From the NCBI GenBank assembly GCA_964019335.1, contig OZ025660.1:620001-684000 (forward strand): DNA of 64,000 nucleotides. The letters are read 5' to 3'. Under the pieces are notes generated by a model. That model was not told where the DNA came from and did no database searches. It saw only the letters and a program-made list of their open reading frames with translations. Shown here one piece after another: positions 40,789-50,281 of the stretch. The DNA comes from Diplonema japonicum (Eukaryota > Euglenozoa > Diplonemea > Diplonemida > Diplonemidae). Position 1 is the first letter of the stretch. Each line of letters begins with the position of its first letter. Both the position numbers and the translations under genes were made by a program.

Positions 40789-41553
40789 CTAACCTTGCTT
40801 GACAGTGGCTTCCTTGTGGACCTCATCAATAGTCACACGACCGTTAGCTTCGGTGAGTACAGTTTTTTCGTCTACTACTGCATGGCACTTGTGGTTGGGG
40901 TCTCTGGTGATTTGCTCTACTTTTTCACGGTGGACGTGGCCAGCATAGGTGTCCTTGTCGGTGACAACAGTGTGTGTGGTTTCAACAGTGCCACGCACCT
41001 CCACAGTGTCAGTCACCTCGTGGACGCGGGCCCCGTTGACGACCTTGTCGTCGACGACGTGCCGGGTCACACTGCTGCCGGTTCGAGGGTCGAGCTCAGT
41101 TTCAATGATTTTCTCAATGGTGGTGACCTCTTCGTGGTGGTGCGACCCTGGTTCGTCCCTGTCCGTGACCACTCTCTTCACGATGCCGTCTCCCAGAAGA
41201 GTGCGGTTCGTGGTCACCCTTTGCTCTTCGTGAATGTGGTTCCCATCAATCTCTGTGTCCGTCACCAGCTTTTTTACGTGCCTGTTGCCCTTGTCTGTGT
41301 TCGTCACCTCCTGGTGGATGTGCTCCCCATGCAAACCATCCTTCTCCGTCACCTCCCTGTGCACGAGTTCACCGTTCTTTTCAAAGTCCGTGCTCTCCGT
41401 GTGAGTGTGCCCATTGGAGCTTACCTTGTCAATTACCTCCTTGTGCACGTGCTGTCCAAGTTCATCATGGTCCTTTACAACCTTTGTGATGGTCACATCC
41501 TTGTCGGTGATTGTTTCAGTCGTGGTCACGTCTTTTGTGGGCGCGTGCGACAT
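40789..41553 (-). CDS. His-rich degenerate-repeat protein
   Basis: A 254-residue soluble protein made almost entirely of ~14-16-residue units with the consensus G-x-H-x-H-x-E-V-T-x-x: QHVHKEVIDKVSSNG, HTHTESTDFEKNGE, LVHREVTEKDGLHGE, HIHQEVTNTDKGNR, NHIHEEQRVTTN, SHHHEEVTTIEK. Alternating His and Glu on predicted beta strands would give rows of metal-binding or pH-sensing side chains. There is one Cys, no signal peptide and no membrane segment. It is flanked on both sides by repeat islands. No known family is recognised. Confidence 0.8.
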   Translation of the reverse strand: MSHAPTKDVTTTETITDKDVTITKVVKDHDELGQHVHKEVIDKVSSNGHTHTESTDFEKNGELVHREVTEKDGLHGEHIHQEVTNTDKGNRHVKKLVTDTEIDGNHIHEEQRVTTNRTLLGDGIVKRVVTDRDEPGSHHHEEVTTIEKIIETELDPRTGSSVTRHVVDDKVVNGARVHEVTDTVEVRGTVETTHTVVTDKDTYAGHVHREKVEQITRDPNHKCHAVVDEKTVLTEANGRVTIDEVHKEATVKQG

Positions 41554-41669
41554 TTGTTTTGTGGAATGGAGGTTTTTTTGTTTCCTTTGTTTTTTTAAAT
41601 TGCTTGTGGGGGAGAGGGGAGGGTGCTTGCGCTTTTATTTTTTATTTCACGTGATGTAAGATGATTCTT

Positions 41670-41826
41670 CCATCAGGACTGGAGGAAGGATCACTTTACA
41701 ATTAAAGGCCTTCCGTGGCACCCGTGCTTTTTCTTTTAGGTTCTTTCTCCACAACATGTCTCGCACCCCTCCAACGCCTCTTTCATGTATGAAGAACGCG
41801 AAGTGGTGTTAATTAAGGGTGCTCTT
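41670..41826 (+). repeat. Repeat island 2 (fragments of modules C and H)
   Basis: 41673-41730 is a diverged module C (CATCAGGACTGGAGGA..., GGCCTTCCGTGGCACCCGTG). 41757-41826 is module H (TGTCTCGCACCCCTCCAACG... to GGTGTTAATTAAGGGTGCTC), identical to 39042-39113 over most of its length. Confidence 0.8.
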
Positions 41827-42915
41827 TCTTCTCCTCGGGGGTTACTTTTCCTTTTTTTTTTCTTTTTTGTTGAACCTTTGGATTTCCCTCGTTTCGTGCC
41901 CTTTCCCTGGTTTACTTTATTTTTCAAAAAAACACAGTTCTATCGCAGACCAGCCAACCCTGAAGGGCCGACCGACTAGGATCGGAGGTGACAGAATGGG
42001 TGTGTTGAGTTCTCATCACAGAGTTCCCATTCGTAGGAAAGTCCCCGCTTCTCCCAAAACAGAAAAAAAGGAGACATCAGAACAGATCTTGGTTTGCGAA
42101 TGGAATGGTTGTACACACTGCACCCAAAGGTGCTTCATACGCCAGGTAAAGTGGTGTCATCATCTTGCCCACGACGGGACCTACCCCACCCCAGCAAGCA
42201 CAGAGTTGTGAATAAACAAGAATAACAAGAAAATAGCTCAGGAAAAGAAGAAAAGAGGGAGGAATGGAGCACCCAAAGGTGGGATGCCTTTTTTTTGCCA
42301 AAGAAGCAGGTAGAGTTAAGTCTCTCCGTCTCTCTATGTCCTTTCTTCATTTCGTGTGTTTATCCTCATGATCAAGTTGCTACTAAGTTGTAACGCCTAC
42401 AGACGTCATCTACGGGTTGACGAACTTACATACTCAAATTGAAGAAAGCAAAAAACAACGAAACGGGAAATGAATGGAGGAACAGAAGATCACTGCAAAT
42501 GAAGAGGTGTTCGCAGCAAAGGCCCACCGTAAAAAATAAGGGCACGAAAAAAAGAAAACAAAGCACAACCCCCTCAAAGAATGTGGAGTTATATCCACAC
42601 CTGTTCTGCGGGGGTTCATGAAGTATAGCCCAGCTGTAGTAGGCTAGCTAGAATGTTGGGAAGAAAGTGTGGTGATCCTTCGGAGGGATGGGAACAGAGA
42701 GCAGTGGAGCTGCGGACCACTCTTTCTCATTGTGGTTCGTGGTGTCTTTCTTTCATTCTCTCCTTTTTTTTCCCCCCTCTCTGTCCCCTCCTCATCCGGA
42801 GGATCGTTTGTTTTTTTTTCTTTTTTTTTTTTCTCTTTTTTTTCTTCTTTCCTTTTGTTCTCTCGTGGGAATTTTATTTTTATGCATTTTATCATAAAAA
42901 CTACGGACTACTGTC
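41827..42915. other. Spacer without a recognised gene
   Basis: No gene-like frame. T/C-rich and A/G-rich tracts occur at 42760-42880. Confidence 0.4.
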
Positions 42916-43230
42916 TCACAGCTTCTTGGCAACCATGGATGTCACCTTCCCGTCGGAAACAGTGAAGGTCTGCCTCACCTTCAGGGTCACAAGGCCCAGG
43001 GCCACCTTTGCCTTCAGGGTGCGTGTGAAGGTGCCCTCGGGGGTCTCCACCAGCTCCGTCTCCCCGTAGAAGTCAGGTGCATCATCGCCTGACAACTGCT
43101 TCCTCAAAGCCCCCTTCCCCTTCACCTCCCACCGGGGGGTCTTGAAGTGCGCATCCTCCGCAACAAGGGCCAGCATCCCATCACGGTCCTTTGCCTTCAT
43201 GCACTTTACGTACTGCTGCACAACGTCCAT
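42916..43230 (-). CDS. SnoaL/NTF2-like small protein
   Basis: A 104-residue protein matching the compact cone-shaped NTF2/SnoaL fold. An N-terminal helix with the family pattern VVQQYVKCMKAKDRDGMLAL is followed by VAEDAHFKTPRWEVKGKGAL, then strands FTRTLKAKVALGLVTLKVRQ and TFTVSDGKVTSMVAKKL. Such proteins are isomerases, hydrolases or binding modules; no catalytic residues can be assigned. The ATG at 43230 is preferred, as the longer frame upstream is homopolymer-encoded. Confidence 0.8.
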   Translation of the reverse strand: MDVVQQYVKCMKAKDRDGMLALVAEDAHFKTPRWEVKGKGALRKQLSGDDAPDFYGETELVETPEGTFTRTLKAKVALGLVTLKVRQTFTVSDGKVTSMVAKKL

Positions 43231-44113
43231 TATTTTGTGTGTTTGGTGGTTTGTTTTTACCTGCTGTTCATTTTTTTTTTTTTTTTTTTTTTTTTTATAA
43301 AGAGAAACAAAAAAAGAAGAACAAAGAAGAAGAAAAAAAAAGGGAAACAAGATAAGAAGAGGAAGACAAGAAGAAGAAGAAGAAAAACGATCGATATGTC
43401 GCCAAGAGCGCCAGCTCCACCTAAGTGGGCTGCCAAACGGAGTGTAATAAAAACATGCAGCAACTATCAAGAAAACAGCTTTCAAAGGAGAAACCACCAC
43501 TGCGAGTGCCTGCAATGGATGCAGTGGTAGGGCTGCTGCTGCTGACAAAAAAAAGAAAAGGAGAGAGAAAAAAAGAGCAAGGAAAAAAAAAAAAAAAAAG
43601 AAAATAAAAAAATGAAGGTTGCAAAAACGTAGCAAGCCTGCAAAATTGAACAAAAAAGAAGGGGAAGGGAGGGATAACATGTTTGTATATTGGTGGGAGC
43701 AAGAATGATCTTTGTGCATGACACCAGGAGCTATGAAAACGTGTGAGCTGTTTCCTTCTATTCCTTTTTAAGGGGTGCGGTAAGAATAGGTACCGCCGGG
43801 TCAAGTAAGGTGCTCTATCTCTTTGTTGTTCGTTTCAACTTTCCGGCAACCGTGCTTGGCTGCTTTCCAAGTTAAAAAACAAACCTTATAAATCGTCGCG
43901 ATGGCAAAGGGCTTGCTCGGCTGTTTTTCTAAAGTTTCAAACAAACCTTCTTAAAAATCGTCGCGATTGCAAAGGGAACGAAAAAGAGAAAGAACAAGAA
44001 GAAGAATAAGGGAATAAAAAAAAGGGGGGGAATGGCTTTATTAAAAAAAAGTCGTTGGTGGTGATTGTTTCATCCCTCGCCCTCTCGTGGCTGGCTGGTG
44101 TGGCTTTCCCTTC
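43231..44113. repeat. Spacer with a small tandem duplication
   Basis: Contains two diverged copies of an ~60-nt unit at 43850-43915 and 43916-43980, each with ACAAACCTT then AAATCGTCGCGAT and GCAAAGGG. Also A/G-rich and T-run tracts. No gene seen. Confidence 0.55.
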
Positions 44114-45574
44114 TCAGTTCATGAAAGGAGCCCAGTAGCCTCCATTATTGTTGGGGCTCGCTTCAGGGTGGAAGTTGTTGGCCTGCGGGGGGACGTAGTT
44201 GGTGTCCACCAAGGTCTGGATGCGGTCCTTGATCTCCCTGACCTTATCGGGGTACTGGCCCACAAGGTTCACCCTCTCATTGGGGTCGTCGATGAGGTTG
44301 AAGAGGTACTCGTCTGCGACGGAGTCGGGTGCTTCCCAGGTGTACGGGTTGATGGTCCAGTAGCCGTCGTAGTAGGTGGACTGGTTGAGGTTCGGGTTCA
44401 CGATGAGCTTCCAGTCCCCGCTGATGAAGGCTGTGTAGTTCTTCCCGTTGTCGAAGATGTTGATGGGGACCTCCGTGCGCAGCAGCGGGCCTTCCTCCAT
44501 GATCGCCCTCCACTGCGACACCCCGTCGGAGGTCTGCTCGGGGAGGGACGCTGCTTCCAACAGGGTGGGGAGCCAGTCCACAGCGTGGATGAGCCCCTTG
44601 AAGCCGGTGCCCCTCTTGGTCGAGGGGATCACCCTGTCCCCGCCCTGCAGGAACCCCACCGCCCGCACCCCGCCGTCGAAGAGCGTGAACTTCCCCGCAC
44701 GCAGGGGCCAGTTCGACCCTGCAGACCCCACCTCCCCCGACGAGGTTCCCGTCATCGACACGTCCACCTCCCCCCCGTTGTCCGAGGTGAAGATCATGAG
44801 CGTGTTCTCCCAGAGCCCGAGGTCCCTGTAGAGGGCGACGAGCTCCCCGATCGCCCTGTCCACCTCGTACATCATGTTGCAGTAGACCTTCCTCTTTGCG
44901 GGCTGCACCCCGTCGCACTCTGTCGTCGGGGTAGGAGGGTTTTCCAGCGGGATGTGCATGTTCTGGTGCGAGAAGTACAGGAAGCTCGGGCTGTTCTTCT
45001 CCGCGATCTGGTGCAGGTATGTGTTCGCCTCCCTCATGAAGGCCGTCATCGAGTACTCCCCGACCGTGGCGTTCCTCTCCTTGTTCAGCCAGAAGTCGAA
45101 CCCGCTCAACCTTCCCATCTCCACCGTGTGGTTGTAGTAGTCCCCCATCGCCTGCATGTAGCCCAAGTATTGCTGGAAGCCACGCTCCGTCGGGGTCTGC
45201 GCCCATTTCGCGTAGCCGCAGTGCCACTTCCCGATCATGTAGGTGTCGTACCCGGACGACACAAGGTACTCCGGGAGCGTCTTGTCCGTTGCCGGGATCC
45301 CGGCCGAGCTCCCGGGCAGGACCGTTTCCAGGTGCTGCATCCCCGTGTGGAAGGGATACCTCCCCGTCATGAAGGCTGACCTCGTCGGGCTGCACACAGG
45401 TTGCATGTAGTACCTCTCAAGCTTGATTCCATTGTTGGCCAACTCGTTGATGTTGGGAGACGGCAGGTTGCCCCCTTGGTACCCCACGTCTGCCCACCCC
45501 AGGTCGTCCACCACCAGCATCAGGATGTGCGGTTGTGCACTCAAGGCTGCAGCGAAGCAGAGAACGGACAGCAT
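44114..45574 (-). CDS. Secreted formylglycine-dependent sulfatase (arylsulfatase B/I/J-like)
   Basis: Hydrolyses sulfate esters, probably on extracellular or lysosomal glycans. 486 residues with a short signal peptide (MLSVLCFAAALSAQ). Metal-binding DD at 23-24 (LMLVVDDLGWADVGYQG) and the formylglycine motif at Cys61 (PVCSPTRSAFMTGRY, C-x-P-x-R). Further conserved blocks are IGKWHCGYAKWAQTPTERGF, HQNMHIPLENPP, FTSDNGGEVD and GVRAVGFL. The C-terminal domain contains DDPNERVNLVGQYPD. Activity would require a formylglycine-generating enzyme elsewhere in the genome. It is close to the LPMO gene, consistent with polysaccharide breakdown. Confidence 0.93.
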   Translation of the reverse strand: MLSVLCFAAALSAQPHILMLVVDDLGWADVGYQGGNLPSPNINELANNGIKLERYYMQPVCSPTRSAFMTGRYPFHTGMQHLETVLPGSSAGIPATDKTLPEYLVSSGYDTYMIGKWHCGYAKWAQTPTERGFQQYLGYMQAMGDYYNHTVEMGRLSGFDFWLNKERNATVGEYSMTAFMREANTYLHQIAEKNSPSFLYFSHQNMHIPLENPPTPTTECDGVQPAKRKVYCNMMYEVDRAIGELVALYRDLGLWENTLMIFTSDNGGEVDVSMTGTSSGEVGSAGSNWPLRAGKFTLFDGGVRAVGFLQGGDRVIPSTKRGTGFKGLIHAVDWLPTLLEAASLPEQTSDGVSQWRAIMEEGPLLRTEVPINIFDNGKNYTAFISGDWKLIVNPNLNQSTYYDGYWTINPYTWEAPDSVADEYLFNLIDDPNERVNLVGQYPDKVREIKDRIQTLVDTNYVPPQANNFHPEASPNNNGGYWAPFMN

Positions 45575-46151
45575 TGTGTGCGGTTTCCTTTTTTTTTTTT
45601 TTTTCACTTCTTAAACCTGTGTGACTGATTGGGGGCTATGGCGTATTAAAAAACGAGAATTGAAAGGAAAATAAAAATGCAGAATTAAAAAAAAGCCTTC
45701 TTTTTAACTCTTCAAAAGAAAAATGTAGTATTAAAAAAGTATTTTTATATTTTTATTCCTCAACGAAACAGCGGGAGCCACCATTTGGTGAGCGTCAAAT
45801 ACGCAATATCACCAGCTGTCCATTGGGAAAATAAAAAAAAGTTTTAAAGAAAAGGAACAACCGAGAGGGAAAGGAGGGGGGAAAGTGTAACCAGACATGT
45901 GTCATGGTTACAAGGTATAATAATCGGGAGGAAAGCTCTCGACCCACCACAGGTGGGCGAGGGGAATCATGTTAACTAAATGCTTTTTTTTTTTCGGACA
46001 AAAAAGACACGATGCACAAGTCACAGAAGAAGAAGAATAAGAAGAGGAAGCCTAATAAGTTGGTATTGTTGCTGTCTTGTCCCAATTAAGAGAGTATGGC
46101 GTTGGTCCTCTTCTTGTTGTTGTTGTTGTTGTTGCTGTTCTTGTTGCTGCT
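45575..46151. other. Spacer without a recognised gene
   Basis: AT-rich, with short A and T runs and a CAA/GTT-rich end next to the LPMO stop. No gene-like frame. Confidence 0.4.
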
Positions 46152-47216
46152 TCAGCCAATCTTGTAACCCAGGTGGTTGCCAGTGAGGCACTGGGCGTAC
46201 CACCTGCTCTGCTTGTAGCAAGAGGCCCCGCCGGAGCAGCAGGTGGGGGCGTGAAGGCAGCTTCCCCACTTCGGGATCGCCGTGCGGCAACCAGAGGAAG
46301 GAGGGGGAACAGGAACGGGGACAGGTGGGACAGGAACAGGAGGAGTGGGAGGGGTGGGGACAGGTGGTGTGTTCCCGTTCCCCGCTGCAGGGATGCACTG
46401 GGAATACCACTGGCTCTGCCTGTCGCACACCGCCCCTTGCGTGCAGCAGTGCATCGCGCTCGTGCAAGCCCCCCACATGGGAATCGTCCTCGAGCACCCT
46501 GTGGTGGGGGGAACAGGGACAGGGGGAACGGGAACGGGGGGAACAGGAACAGGTGGGACAGGAACAGGAGGAGTGGGAGGGGTGGGAACAGGGGGAACCG
46601 GAACAGGAGGAACAGGGTTCCCACCGCCACCACCACCACCACCACCACCTCCACTGAAGTCCAAGTCAACAGCGTTGTAGAAGCTTGCGGCGGTGTCACC
46701 GACATCCCAGATGGCGAGGACAACGTGGTAGCCCGACTTGGAGGGGAGGGTGCAGGAGTGGGTCGTCACCATCGGGGGCTTCACCATCCCGCCCGCCGCG
46801 GAGCAGAAGGGAGCATCCTCGAAGCTGCCCCTCCCGAGGGGAGCGTTCTGGTTCCACCCATCCTTCGTGATGTAGTACCTCCAGTCCAGGGTCACGTGGT
46901 TCGCCGTGAACTGCCAGGTGAAGTCGGTCCTGCCCCCGCTCGCCGCCGTCTTCGCCCACCTGCTCGAAGACTGCTCGTTCAGAGGGGCCCAGGTCGCGCT
47001 CCCCGCCGCCGCCAGCTGCCCGTCCGGAGGACCGCTCGCTGGGTACCGGTCCGGTCCCTCCACACTCTGCGGCTCGTACTGCACCCCTCCGCACCCGCTG
47101 TTTGTCTTCAGCTTGCACGCGTAGTTCCGAGAAGGCGGGCTCATCACGTAGCCGTGTCCCTCAACCCGCACCACTGCTGCCGCTGCCAGCAGCATCGGAA
47201 GTCCCAAACGCTTCAT
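46152..47216 (-). CDS. AA10 lytic polysaccharide monooxygenase with two CBM1-like domains
   Basis: A copper enzyme that oxidatively cleaves chitin or cellulose. 354 residues; the 20-residue signal peptide ends VRVEG so that His21 (HGYVMSPPSRNYAC) becomes the N-terminal ligand of the copper histidine brace. The second His lies in FTANHVTLDWRYYITK. Other AA10 blocks are YPASGPPDGQLAAAG, EQSSSRWAKT, APFCSAAGGMVKPP and VVLAIWDVGDTAASFYNAVD. A linker of ~11 glycines and (PVP)n repeats leads to a CBM1 (MWGACTSAMHCCTQG...WYSQC), a second P/V/T linker and a second CBM1 (KWGSCLHAPTCCSGG...WYAQC). CBM1 is typical of fungal cellulases. Confidence 0.93.
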   Translation of the reverse strand: MKRLGLPMLLAAAAVVRVEGHGYVMSPPSRNYACKLKTNSGCGGVQYEPQSVEGPDRYPASGPPDGQLAAAGSATWAPLNEQSSSRWAKTAASGGRTDFTWQFTANHVTLDWRYYITKDGWNQNAPLGRGSFEDAPFCSAAGGMVKPPMVTTHSCTLPSKSGYHVVLAIWDVGDTAASFYNAVDLDFSGGGGGGGGGGGNPVPPVPVPPVPTPPTPPVPVPPVPVPPVPVPPVPVPPTTGCSRTIPMWGACTSAMHCCTQGAVCDRQSQWYSQCIPAAGNGNTPPVPTPPTPPVPVPPVPVPVPPPSSGCRTAIPKWGSCLHAPTCCSGGASCYKQSRWYAQCLTGNHLGYKIG

Positions 47217-47317
47217 TTCTGTTTTTGGTCTTTTCTTTTTTGTTGTGTGGAAACTGTGGAGTGAAATAGAAACAGTGATTAAACAGTACAGTGAACCCCC
47301 TCTTCCACTAGTGGAAT

Positions 47318-48620
47318 GAATGGATCAGTTTCCTTCTGTCATTTATGTGTTAAAGGGGAATCAGGAGACTGTGTCTTCATAGAATGGACCAATGTTCTTT
47401 AACTACGGTGTCATCATGTGTTTCCTCCCATCCACCTTCCCTCCCTCGCCTTCTGTTTCTGCGCGCTCCACAGGCATGCAGGGATCCCCTGCTGCTTGGG
47501 GTCTCTCGCATTGCTTCACAACCATCACCCTATTAAGAGGGAACTGGCTCGCTTATAAGCTTGCTGAAAGCTTTTTTCCCTCCATTCCCATCACTCTCCT
47601 CTTGCATCAGGACTGGAGGATGGTATCTTTACTGCGAAAGGCCTTCCGTGGCACCCGTGCTGTGTTCCTCCCTGGGTTGCTGAAAAAGAAAGCCAACCAC
47701 ACCGACAAATTTGGAGATCTTGCACCAGATAAAGGGAACCTGTGCAAGGTAGGTAAAAGACCTCACAGGAGGGTTGCCGGTACTCTTTTTTTTTTTTTTT
47801 AAACGTTCGACCTAATTGGTTTCCTGTTCTCTGCCCCTTCTCTCGCACCAGTATTATCCCGCAACCCTTACCACAAAGGGCACTGGTCCTTGATGGTGCT
47901 TTCATTGGTTACTCTTCCCCGGAACTGTCTCGCATTGCTTCACAACCATCACCCTATTAAGGGGAACTGGCTCGCTTATAAGCTTGCTGAAAGCTTTTTT
48001 CCCTCCATTCCCACTCTCTTCTCGCATCAGGACAGATAGTATCTTTACTGCGCCTTCCGAGGTCATCTAACCGCAATATCGTGTCTCATCATCTGCCGTC
48101 CTTGCGTGCCGGTGCTTTCTTGTTTCTTTCTTCGTCCCGCTTCCGCTTATCTCGCAGGTTTTTGACCCTCACTTGAACCAGCAGCATGGGTTCGCAAGGA
48201 ACACGAAACACTGCTGTCTCTTATTATTATGAGAACTAATGATCAGTTTCCTTCTGTCATTTATGTGTTAAAGGGGAATCAGGAGACTGTGTCTTCATAG
48301 AATGGACCAATGTTCTTTAACTACGGTGTCATCATGTGTTAGCTGCATCAAAAGGTTGCCCCAGAGAGACACCCTCCCCCCAGCTCTATCCCACAGCCAA
48401 TCGGTAGCAACGACGGGCGGTGTACAAATGGCAGGGTTGTTTCGCACCATTCTATCCAGAGGGTGCTTCCAGTCTGATCGCTGCTGTCGTGTAGCGATAG
48501 ACACCAGCAGAAACGATTGGTAACAATTGGAAAGTCAGAAGTCCTTGTTTGTAAATCATGAATTGAAAGATCAGAAGCAAGACTGGCATGTCGTGAAAGG
48601 GTCGTTGTCATCATCTCGCG
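47318..48620 (+). repeat. Repeat island 3 (shuffled modules)
   Basis: Module order on the plus strand: A 47318-47455 (GATCAGTTTCCTTCTGTC...), B 47461-47573, C 47604-47712, D-E 47715-47930, B 47931-47996, truncated C 48018-48060, I-G 48058-48222, A 48239-48340, an rRNA-like insert, then J 48530-48618 (AGTCCTTGTTTGTAAATCAT...). The order I-G-A-B-C also occurs in island 1 (39386-39947), and D-E-B-C at 37670-38090, so this is one composite unit repeated and broken, not random fragments. Confidence 0.85.
48341..48520 (-). pseudogene. Degenerate SSU rRNA 3'-end fragment
   Basis: The minus strand carries the universal SSU rRNA 3' signature in the right order: CCCTGCCATTTGTAC, then ACCGCCCGTCGTTGC and TACCGATTGG, as around helix 44. 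Two universally conserved nucleotides are missing (GTACACCGCCCG in place of GTACACACCGCCCG), and the flanks do not continue as normal rRNA. The piece sits between repeat modules A and J. It is therefore read as an rDNA-derived fragment, not a functional rRNA gene. Confidence 0.7.
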
Positions 48621-48840
48621 TGTTATTTGGAAAAACTATAGTTAGCACCTCCCTACCCACCCCATTATGCTGGCAGCGAATAATAACAATAGAGAAAAAA
48701 AAATGAAACGGATTCATGAGGTACCGGGGACCCATGAGGTATACAGGGTGCACTAAGTGCGAAAGAAAAAAAAAATAAAATAAAAAAAAGAAAAGAGGAC
48801 CCGTCCGACGCATTGAACAGCTCGCTGCCATTGTCCTCGG

Positions 48841-48877
<37 letters not shown>

Positions 48878-49131
48878 GGCAGTAATAAAAAAAATAAAAT
48901 AAAATAAGAAGGGGAGACGCCTATCCACCCGTAGCGGTCTCTTTCGCCTGTGACGCCCGACGACACGTGCCGGTAGGCGTCCCAACTAGGCTGAAAGGAG
49001 CCGAGGGGGTAAAGAGGCCGTGACAGAAAAAGGGGAATAAATAAATAAAAAGAATGCCTACATCAGTGACATAACAGAGGGACTGGAAGAAGAAGAAAAG
49101 AAAAAAAAGGGGATGCATCAGAAAGAAGTGC
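48621..49131. other. Spacer with exon-like scraps
   Basis: Homopolymers (a ~35-nt A run at 48839-48874) separate two short minus-strand pieces. One follows a plausible acceptor (CTCCTTTCAGCCTAG) at about 48988 and reads DAYRHVSSGVTGERDRYGW; the other, near 48800-48840, reads EDNGSELFNASDGS. No joined gene could be made. Confidence 0.3.
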
Positions 49132-49508
49132 TTATTTAAGGGTCTGCAGGTAGGAGATGAGGTCAGCCCTGTCCTTCTCCTTCTTGAGACCGGCGAAGGC
49201 CATCTTGTTACCGGGCATGAACTTCTTGGGGTTTGTGATGTACTCGTCAAGGACCTCCTCAGACCAGGTAACACCTGACTCGGAGTTGGCCTTCGAGTAG
49301 GCGAACCCAGGGACTGTGCCTGAGGTACGGCCCACGATCCCGAACAGGTTGGGGCCCACACCGTTGGAACCGCCCTGGGATTTTTTTTTTTTTTTTTTCC
49401 ACCCCCACTTTTTTTTTCTTAAAATACCTCAGCGAAAGTGTGGCACTGGCCAGCACGGGTCTGGGCGAGCTTTCCACCCTTGGCAACGTTACCGTCTTTG
49501 TACGACAT
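49132..49508 (-). CDS. Cytochrome c, copy 1 (single-cysteine haem site)
   Basis: Mitochondrial intermembrane-space electron carrier between complexes III and IV. Two exons (49428-49508 and 49374-49132) with a 53-nt intron (GTATTTT...ATCCCAG) give 107 aa. Exon 1 encodes the haem site RAGQCHTF: only one Cys, as known from Euglenozoa, instead of CxxCH. Exon 2 carries [23 protein letters not shown] and the axial Met in [18 protein letters not shown]. The intron contains a ~19-nt A run just before its acceptor. A paralogue lies 0.8 kb further on with the intron at the same codon and phase. Confidence 0.95.
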
Positions 49509-50281
49509 TTTTTTTTTCTTTTTAGATGATAAAGTAAATTTGCTGGTGAAGAAAAAAGTTTGTTTTTAAAGTGGAAAGTGATGACTCAAGGGACAAACCG
49601 ACAGACAACAGATCTCAAAATATAGAAAATAAAGAGGAAAAAAAAAAACAAGAAAGATAATAAGACATAAAACGCATAACAGCGAAGCAATCCCCCCCCC
49701 CCCTTTTTTTTCCATTGGGAAAAGGGATATCGACACCAAAGAATCGAAGCTTTGTTTGTTTGTTTGTTTGTTTGTTTTTTTTTTGTTCTGCGAAAAAAAA
49801 AAAAAAAAAAAAAACCGAAATACATAATATTGGAGGAGGAAAAGACAAAAAAAAAAGAAATAATAGTGGTAAGAAATGCATCGTGGTACAAAAAAAAACA
49901 TTTTAGGGTACCCTGCAAAGTGTGGCAGGGCGCCTAAAAAAAGGGGAGGGGAGGCGAGATTAACAGATATACCCCCCCCCCCCCCCGTTGTTACGGATTA
50001 TTATTTGATTTTTTTTTCTTCTTTAAATTATTCCACCCTTGTCGGCTGCTCACATGGCATGGTCTTTTGAAAAATAAGAATTCAGACTTTTTTGAAAAAA
50101 AAAAGGGTATTACAAAAAGTAAGGGCCGCTTTTTTTTTTTTTTTTTTTACGAAGACCAAAAGGAGTGACGACACATGCCACCAAAAAAACGGGGGGTGGA
50201 ATAATAAATAAATAAATAAATATTTTTATATACGCCACTCGCTTACAGATTTCTTCTATTTCATGTTGTGAACCCTTACCA
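49509..50281. repeat. Spacer between the two cytochrome c genes
   Basis: Has (GTTT)n at 49755-49778, a C run at 49692-49703 and another at 49973-49986, an A run at 49791-49814 and (AAAT)n near 50203-50222. No gene seen. Confidence 0.6.

Noticed and set aside
44087-45379. 430-codon plus-strand frame opposite the sulfatase, and a 372-codon second minus frame
   Set aside because: The sulfatase frame carries all catalytic motifs. The others are Arg/Pro/His-rich translations typical of shadow frames.
46077-47264. Plus-strand frame of 395 codons opposite the LPMO
   Set aside because: Composition is a Gly/Arg/Asn mirror of the Pro-linkers. The minus frame has a signal peptide and complete AA10 plus CBM1 motifs.
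37600-48620. CRISPR-like array
   Set aside because: Modules are 60-130 nt, irregularly spaced and in a eukaryotic genome. No short palindromic repeats with unique spacers.
48900-49010. Possible tRNA-like hairpin region (ACGCCTATCC...GATAGGCGT-type pairing)
   Set aside because: No cloverleaf with T-loop GTTCRA and anticodon arm could be drawn. An exon-like reading is at least as good.
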